Shown here: positions 28,768 through 32,595 of the stretch, one piece after another | How the letters are laid out: the number at the start of each line of letters is the position of its first letter | Numbering within the stretch: the stretch's first letter is position 1 | Virus record (IMG/VR): IMGVR_UViG_3300044807_000032 | Span: 1 to 32,595 of that record | DNA from: a virus | Reading direction: 5' to 3' (one strand) | Length of the DNA stretch: 32,595 nt | Notes under the pieces: model-generated | What the model saw: only the letters and a program-made list of their open reading frames with translations | What the model was told of the DNA's origin: nothing | Databases searched by the model: none | Program-made: the position numbers and the translations under genes

Positions 28768-29699
28768 CCGCCGTCGAGCAGTACCAGCCCCGCACCGAGA
28801 TCATGCCGATGAGCGACCCAACCGGGGGCCGCCTCGTCGCCTGGGCACAGGCCGCCGGTGCCGCAAACCAACTCGCCAAGGCCCTCGTGCAGACAGGTTT
28901 CGTCCCGATGGTCGGGCCGAAGAACAACCGGCGCCCGATGTCGGAAAACGACGTGACGGCCACGATCCTCATGGGTGACGAACTCGGCTTCAGCCCACTA
29001 GCGGCGCTCCGATCGCTCTATGTCGTACATGGAACTCCTGCCTTGTACTCCCGGAGCATGGTCGCCCTCGCACTTTCCCGGGGTCATCAGGTCTGGACAG
29101 AAGAATCCGGCCCAACCCAAGTCGTCGTATGCGGGCGCCGGCTCGGTTCCGAGCATGTCGAGCGTGCGGTCTGGACGATGGATCGGGCGCGCAAGGCTGG
29201 CTACACGTCCAACACGAAGTACAGCGAGACGCCCGAGGAAATGCTGTACGCCAAGGCCGCCGCCGAGATCGCCCGCAAGATCGCCCCCGACGTCCTGTCG
29301 GGCGTCCCGTACTCGGTGGAAGACCTGGAGCTCGAACCGGAGAACCAGCCCACCGCCCGCGTCGCCCGCTCCACCGCGACCCGCGCCGTGCGCCGCCAGG
29401 ACCCGCCCGCCGTGCCCGAACCGGAGTTCGACGAGCCGGTGCCCGAGCCCGTCAAGGCCACCGCAGAACGCGCCGACGAGCCCATCACCCCCAAGCAGCT
29501 CACCGCCCTCAACGCGGCGCTGTCGCAGGATCTCGGGTTCACCGACCGGGACGACAAGCTCGCTTACCTGTCGGGCGAACTCGGCCGGGAGATCGCCAGC
29601 AGCAAGGACGTCACGAAGTCCGAGGCGGGGCGCCTGCTTGACGGGTTCGCCGCCGCACTCGAAACGACCGAGCCGACACTGCCGGGCGGTGCCGTATGA
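28764..29699 (+). CDS. recT: RecT-like single-strand annealing protein
   Basis: A 311-residue protein with ATG overlap. The core VTATILMGDELGFSPLAALR, SLYVVHGTPALYSRSMVALA, TMDRARKAGYTSNTKY and MLYAKAAAEIARKIAPD is the RecT/Redbeta-type arrangement. The C-terminal 100 residues are proline-rich and then helical (GRLLDGFAAALETTEP), which may bind SSB. It would anneal single strands during recombination-dependent replication. The upstream nuclease is separated by two small genes. Confidence 0.84.
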   Translation: MTAVEQYQPRTEIMPMSDPTGGRLVAWAQAAGAANQLAKALVQTGFVPMVGPKNNRRPMSENDVTATILMGDELGFSPLAALRSLYVVHGTPALYSRSMVALALSRGHQVWTEESGPTQVVVCGRRLGSEHVERAVWTMDRARKAGYTSNTKYSETPEEMLYAKAAAEIARKIAPDVLSGVPYSVEDLELEPENQPTARVARSTATRAVRRQDPPAVPEPEFDEPVPEPVKATAERADEPITPKQLTALNAALSQDLGFTDRDDKLAYLSGELGREIASSKDVTKSEAGRLLDGFAAALETTEPTLPGGAV

Positions 29700-29887
29700 A
29701 CGAAAGTTGGACCACCACCCACGGTGACCGCGTCTCCGTCTTCCAGCGCCTCACCGTCCTCGGCACCAAATGGCGGTACAACGTCGTCGCCGCCAACGGG
29801 GAACTGGTCGAGTCCGGCGAGGCGTACAGCCGCAGGATCGACGCGGTGGAGGCAGCCGAGCGGCACCATCCGCGGGTTGAGTCGTGA
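29696..29887 (+). CDS. YegP/DUF1508-like small protein
   Basis: A 63-residue protein with ATGA overlap. Its centre LGTKWRYNVVAANGELVESG followed by EAYSRRIDAVEAAERHHP matches the DUF1508 (YegP-like) repeat: a strand pair with KW-x(3)-VAANGE and a helix. These small domains occur singly in phages, and their role is unknown. Likeness is by pattern, so confidence is moderate. Confidence 0.7.
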   Translation: MNESWTTTHGDRVSVFQRLTVLGTKWRYNVVAANGELVESGEAYSRRIDAVEAAERHHPRVES

Positions 29888-30174
29888 GGGACGTGGATCT
29901 CCTGCGCCGGGCAGCGAGTGAGCTTCGCCGCGATGGGGCGTCCGCCGTGGAGCTCGCCACGGCGGACTGGCTGATCGCTGAGGCGGCGGTCGTTGAGGCG
30001 ATACCCCCGGTGACGGAGCTGTTGTGGGGGGTGCGGCTGGAGTTCCAGAACGGCCTCGACAGTGTGCTCGAGGTCGACCGACTGGAAGACGGACAGGAAT
30101 ATCTCCGTACCAGCAGCACCCCGCACGGACTCGCCGTGGCGCTGGCCGTCCTTGCGAGCCAGCCCCATGACTGA
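29884..30174 (+). CDS. Small hypothetical protein
   Basis: A 96-residue protein with GTG overlap. The N-terminal half is helical (VDLLRRAASELRRDGASAVE and ATADWLIAEAAVVEA), followed by strands with VRLEFQNGLDSVLEVDR and a helix ending in ASQPHD. No family is recognised. Overlap with the nuclease below is 8 nt rather than 4. Confidence 0.58.
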   Translation: MRDVDLLRRAASELRRDGASAVELATADWLIAEAAVVEAIPPVTELLWGVRLEFQNGLDSVLEVDRLEDGQEYLRTSSTPHGLAVALAVLASQPHD

Positions 30175-30472
30175 GGCCGCCCTCCAACAGATGGTCATCG
30201 ACCTCGCCCGCTGGGCCGGGTTCATGCACTTCCACGACAACGACCCGCGCCGCAACCGCGCCGGCTTCCCCGACCTCGTGTTGATCCACACCACCACCGG
30301 CCGGCTCATCTTCGTGGAGCTCAAGTCCGAGAAGGGCAGGCTGCGGCCCGAGCAGGACGTGTGGCTCACCCACCTCGGCGTGCATCACGAGTGCTATGTG
30401 TGGCGGCCCCAGCACTGGGAGACCGGCGTCATCCGGCAGATCCTCACCGAGTCCCGGCAGGCCGTCGCATGA
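30167..30472 (+). CDS. VRR-NUC family nuclease
   Basis: A 101-residue protein. The motif RNRAGFPDLVLIH near 25-37, FVELKSEKGRLRPEQDVWLT at about 46-65 and the late strand CYVWRPQHW give the VRR-NUC fold: a compact PD-(D/E)XK nuclease that cuts branched DNA, with the D, E-x-K residues visible. It could resolve recombination intermediates for the nuclease/RecT pair. It overlaps its neighbour by 8 nt. Confidence 0.82.
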   Translation: MTEAALQQMVIDLARWAGFMHFHDNDPRRNRAGFPDLVLIHTTTGRLIFVELKSEKGRLRPEQDVWLTHLGVHHECYVWRPQHWETGVIRQILTESRQAVA

Positions 30473-30615
30473 CCGAGCCCGCATCGCTGCCCGTTCCGCT
30501 CGGATGGCCGGAGAACAACATTATCTTCTGCACCACCTGCGGCATCCATCTGGCGATGACCAGCCAGCCGCTGTGCCCTGTGTGCCTCGACGTGAAGACG
30601 CGGGGGATGCGGTGA
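30469..30615 (+). CDS. Mini zinc-ribbon protein
   Basis: A 48-residue protein with ATGA overlaps on both sides. FCTTCGIHL and LCPVCLDV give C-x2-C pairs 14 residues apart, a zinc-ribbon pattern; the rest is short and basic at the end (KTRGMR). It sits directly before the cytosine methyltransferase. A role as a nucleic-acid-binding accessory is plausible but unproven. Confidence 0.62.
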   Translation: MTEPASLPVPLGWPENNIIFCTTCGIHLAMTSQPLCPVCLDVKTRGMR

Positions 30616-31331
30616 ACGTCCTCTCCCTCTTCGCGGGCATCGGCGGTCTCGAGCTCGGTCTCGAGCGGGCCGGGATGACCACCGTCGGGCAGGTCGAGAT
30701 CAACCCCTTCTGCCGGCGCGTGCTGGCGAAACACTGGCCGGAGGTACCGAGGCATGACGACGTCCGAACCGCAGTCGAATGGTGGCAGTCAGAGGACCGG
30801 CCACCCGTCGACGTCATCTGCGGCGGCTTCCCATGCCAGGACATCTCCTCAGCCAACACTGCCGGGCCTCGAGCTGGTCTGGCTGGCGCCAAGTCCGGGC
30901 TGTGGACCGCCTACGCCGCCGTCGTGGACACCGTCCGACCCGAGTGGGTCATCGTGGAGAACTCGCCCCGCTGGAGGACGTGGGCCCCAACCGTGCGGTC
31001 CGACCTGCACCGACTCGGCTACGGAACCGGAGCACTCGAGCTGCCCGCCGGTTCGTTTGGCGCTCCCCACCGGCGACCACGATGCGTGGTGGTGGCCCAC
31101 GCCGACAGCGACCGCGAACCACTTCGCGCCCTCCATGCGCAAGTGGCCCAGCTTCGTCCGATTCCAAGACGAGGTGGCTACTGGTCGTCTCGGGGCTGGC
31201 CTGTGGGAGTGGGCGATGGGCTTCCCGGACAGGTGGACCGACTGCGGGCCCTCGGAAACGCCGTCGTCCCCCAGGTCTCCGAACTCGTGGGCCGGCTGAT
31301 CATGGCTGCTGAGTCGGCGGTGGCCGCGTGA
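30612..31331 (+). CDS. C5 cytosine-specific DNA methyltransferase, short form
   Basis: A 239-residue enzyme. Motif I LSLFAGIGGLELGLE (4-18), motif IV GGFPCQDIS with Cys75, motif VI VIVENSPR (ENS instead of ENV), motif VIII HRRPRCVVV (153-161) and motif X RLRALGNAVVPQV (210-222) are present. The region between motif VIII and X is only about 45 residues, so the target-recognition domain is almost absent; typical enzymes exceed 300 residues. A second frame across 30754-31299 encodes a rival typical C-terminus. It may protect phage DNA or regulate genes. Confidence 0.82.
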   Translation: MNVLSLFAGIGGLELGLERAGMTTVGQVEINPFCRRVLAKHWPEVPRHDDVRTAVEWWQSEDRPPVDVICGGFPCQDISSANTAGPRAGLAGAKSGLWTAYAAVVDTVRPEWVIVENSPRWRTWAPTVRSDLHRLGYGTGALELPAGSFGAPHRRPRCVVVAHADSDREPLRALHAQVAQLRPIPRRGGYWSSRGWPVGVGDGLPGQVDRLRALGNAVVPQVSELVGRLIMAAESAVAA

Positions 31332-31576
31332 CCTACCACTTCATCATGCCGCTGTTCGACGGCAACCCGGCCTGCGCTGAGGCCGACCCGGATGCCTGGT
31401 TCCCAGAGAAGGGCGGCAGCACGCGGGAGACCAAGGCGATCTGTGCCGGTTGTGAGATCCGGCTTGCCTGCCTCCAGTGGTCCCTGGACAACCGCGAGCA
31501 GGCCGGCACGTGGGGTGGGCTCAGCGAGACGCAGAGGAAGCGCCTGCTCCGTGCGCGCGGGAGGCGAGCCGCATGA
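31328..31576 (+). CDS. WhiB-family transcriptional regulator
   Basis: An 82-residue protein starting at GTG. It has the four family cysteines Cys16, Cys39, Cys42 and Cys48 (CAEAD, CAGCEIRLAC), the region DPDAWFPEKGGSTRETKAIC and the GTWGG turn at 60-64 followed by a basic helix RKRLLRARGRR. WhiB proteins are Fe-S sensors confined to actinobacteria and their phages; phage versions can modulate host sigma factors. This places the host among actinobacteria. Confidence 0.9.
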   Translation: MTYHFIMPLFDGNPACAEADPDAWFPEKGGSTRETKAICAGCEIRLACLQWSLDNREQAGTWGGLSETQRKRLLRARGRRAA

Positions 31577-31683
31577 CCGCCCTCCTCGCGGCCATCTTCC
31601 GCGCCGTCGACACGGCTATCGACGCCTTCATCGGTGCCGTCGTGGACCGCATCGTGGCGGGCTGGGAAGAGGAGGAGGAATGA
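31573..31683 (+). CDS. Amphipathic mini-protein, unknown
   Basis: A 36-residue frame in ATGA overlaps on both sides with a GGGAGG ribosome-binding sequence. It is one helix with hydrophobic face (LLAAIFRAVDTAIDAFIGAV) and a WEEEEE acidic end. It resembles membrane-associated peptides. It could be a short membrane effector; no family is recognised. Confidence 0.5.
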   Translation: MTALLAAIFRAVDTAIDAFIGAVVDRIVAGWEEEEE

Positions 31684-31922
31684 GCCCCGAAGATCCCCGA
31701 CACGGCACGGACAACGGCTACCGGAATCTCGGCTGTCGTTGCCAGCCCTGCCGCGATGCTCATGCGGAATGGATGCGCGAGGCTCGCCCCCGTTACGGAG
31801 CGAGGCTTACGGCAGACGACCCGCGTCACGGGCGGTCCAACACCTACCTGAATCAGGGCTGTCGCTGTGCCGCCTGCTGCAATGCGCACACCGACGTCAA
31901 GCGGATGGGTCGCAGAAGATGA
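31680..31922 (+). CDS. Duplicated Cys-rich motif protein
   Basis: An 80-residue protein with ATGA overlaps. It contains two copies of a zinc-binding-type motif: DPRHGTDNGYRNLGCRCQPC at 5-24 and DPRHGRSNTYLNQGCRCAAC at 47-66, each ending C-x3-AH. The 126-bp spacing and similarity imply internal duplication. Single copies of this motif occur in small actinophage proteins. The basic end MGRRR supports nucleic-acid contact. Confidence 0.68.
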   Translation: MSPEDPRHGTDNGYRNLGCRCQPCRDAHAEWMREARPRYGARLTADDPRHGRSNTYLNQGCRCAACCNAHTDVKRMGRRR

Positions 31923-32182
31923 CCCCCGAGCAGCGTGCCCTCCGCGACGCCTACCTGTCCGAAACGTGGGCCACCGTCCGCGAATACCGCGACGGTGATC
32001 CGCTGCCGAAACGGAAGGTTCGCAAGCCCCGGAAGCCGCGCGATGCACGCAACGGTCCGCGCAAGCCGTGCCCTGTGTGCGGCGTCGAGTACGGGGCTGC
32101 ATACGTCCCAGACCACATTATCCGCCGTCATCCCAGGATGGTTGATAACCCTGTGGACAACGGCGAAAGCGGGGCCGCGTAA
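31919..32182 (+). CDS. Small C2H2-like protein
   Basis: An 87-residue protein with ATGA overlap, the last gene of the early operon. A helical start (QRALRDAYLSETWATVRE), a strongly basic middle (KRKVRKPRKPRDARNGPRK) and a C-terminal CPVCGVEYGAAYVPDHIIRR, followed by HP, form a C2H2-like finger. Basic residues next to a finger are typical of DNA-binding proteins. It might regulate late transcription; this is inference. Confidence 0.62.
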   Translation: MTPEQRALRDAYLSETWATVREYRDGDPLPKRKVRKPRKPRDARNGPRKPCPVCGVEYGAAYVPDHIIRRHPRMVDNPVDNGESGAA

Positions 32183-32321
32183 TGGCTGGCGGCGGTTTGT
32201 CCGGAGGGGTATCCGCATGGGATACTTGTGGAGCAAGACAACTCCACATAAAGACGGGCCAGGCGGCGCTGCGAACGCCGTTCTCCCTGGCCCTGACCCC
32301 CGATCAGACCGGAGGCTCCCA
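32183..32321 (+). promoter_or_regulatory. Structured leader before packaging-region HNH gene
   Basis: No gene is seen. Three inverted repeats are stacked: GTATCC/GGATAC (32209-32225), TGTGGAG/CTCCACA (32227-32248) and GGGCCAGG/CCTGGCCC with an inner GGCG/CGCC (32256-32293). TTGTGG (32226) and TAAAGA (32249), 17 bp apart, are a weak promoter candidate. GGAGG at 32311-32315 is the ribosome-binding site of the HNH gene. This is a likely late promoter plus a terminator or antitermination structure, but a packaging cos site cannot be excluded. Confidence 0.5.
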
Positions 32322-32595
32322 GTGAGTTTGCCACACCCCCCCGACCGCCGTAAGCCCATCTCGCGCCGTCTGCGCTTCGAGATCCTGCGCCGCGACAACA
32401 ACACGTGTCGCTACTGCCACGCGACCGACAGCCCGCTGACGATCGACCACGTCATCCCCGTCGCGCTCGGTGGCACCGATGACCCGGCCAACCTGGTCGC
32501 CGCGTGCAAGGACTGCAACGCGGGCAAGACCTCGACCAGCCCAGATGCGGCCCTCGTGGAGCAGGCCACCACTGACGCGCTCCGATGGTCCGCGG
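32322..32595 (+). CDS. HNH endonuclease (packaging-type), 3' end outside window
   Basis: A GTG at 32322 with GGAGG 7 bases upstream opens a frame that stays open to the window end, giving 91 visible residues. It has RRLRFEILRRDNNTCRYCHA, IDHVIPVALGGTDDPANLVA and ACKDCNAGK, a classic HNH with two C-x2-C pairs. In many phages an HNH of this kind sits next to terminase and the portal and helps cut cos-type genomes. Here it is at the right end, facing the missing terminase. Confidence 0.9.
   Translation, partial: MSLPHPPDRRKPISRRLRFEILRRDNNTCRYCHATDSPLTIDHVIPVALGGTDDPANLVAACKDCNAGKTSTSPDAALVEQATTDALRWSA

Noticed and set aside
1-32595. Integrated prophage with host flanks
   Set aside because: No host gene is seen, and the attachment core lies between fibre genes and integrase, which only fits an unintegrated genome.

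Overview
The window is most of the genome of a temperate, siphovirus-type phage of a high-GC actinobacterium. The evidence is uniformly GC-rich codon use, many GTG starts, an HK97-type head module, a long tape measure protein, a WhiB-type regulator, an r1t-type holin and an attachment core made from the 3' half of a tRNA-Val(GAC) gene. The genus cannot be fixed from the sequence alone; Streptomyces or a related filamentous genus is the natural guess. The layout is that of an unintegrated genome. The attachment site lies between the tail-fibre genes and the integrase, with phage genes on both sides, so it is attP rather than attL or attR. Terminase is not in the window and probably lies between the right end (start of an HNH gene) and the left end (inside the portal gene).

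Layout. 1-3805 is the head module: portal C-terminus, prohead protease, capsid, a small protein and a head-tail connector. 3802-14377 is the tail module: tail terminator-like protein, major tail protein, G/GT chaperone pair, tape measure with an NlpC/P60-like domain, and three minor tail proteins. 14385-17023 is the lysis module: amidase endolysin, four small membrane proteins including an r1t-type holin, and one soluble helical protein. 17096-20994 is a second block of tail-fibre-like genes placed after lysis, containing a perfect-period 18-residue repeat protein and a CotH-kinase-like protein. 20991-21809 is a reverse-strand SAM-dependent methyltransferase. 21810-22150 is attP with flanking repeats and hairpins. 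22151-24827 is the lysogeny switch: integrase, small gene and repressor on the minus strand, then a Cro-like protein and an excisionase-like protein on the plus strand, divided by an operator-rich gap. 25025-32182 is one compact early operon of 21 genes joined almost entirely by 4-nt overlaps. It contains a Cas4/RecB-like nuclease, a RecT-like annealing protein, a VRR-NUC nuclease, two zinc-finger-type small proteins, a C5 cytosine methyltransferase, WhiB and many cysteine-rich small proteins. 32183-32321 is a structured leader before a second HNH gene that opens the packaging region.

How it works together (inference from families). Integrase and excisionase recombine attP with the host tRNA-Val gene, and the repressor and Cro-like protein choose lysogeny or lysis. 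The early operon provides recombination functions and DNA methylation but shows no polymerase, helicase or primase, so replication probably depends on the host. Late genes then build the virion and lyse the cell.

The most unusual points are the CotH-like kinase beside a Ser/Thr/Gly/Ala repeat fibre; the cytosine methyltransferase gene whose last third keeps methyltransferase-like signatures in two frames; a hidden reverse-strand membrane mini-gene inside the tail operon; and the duplicated flanks of attP.
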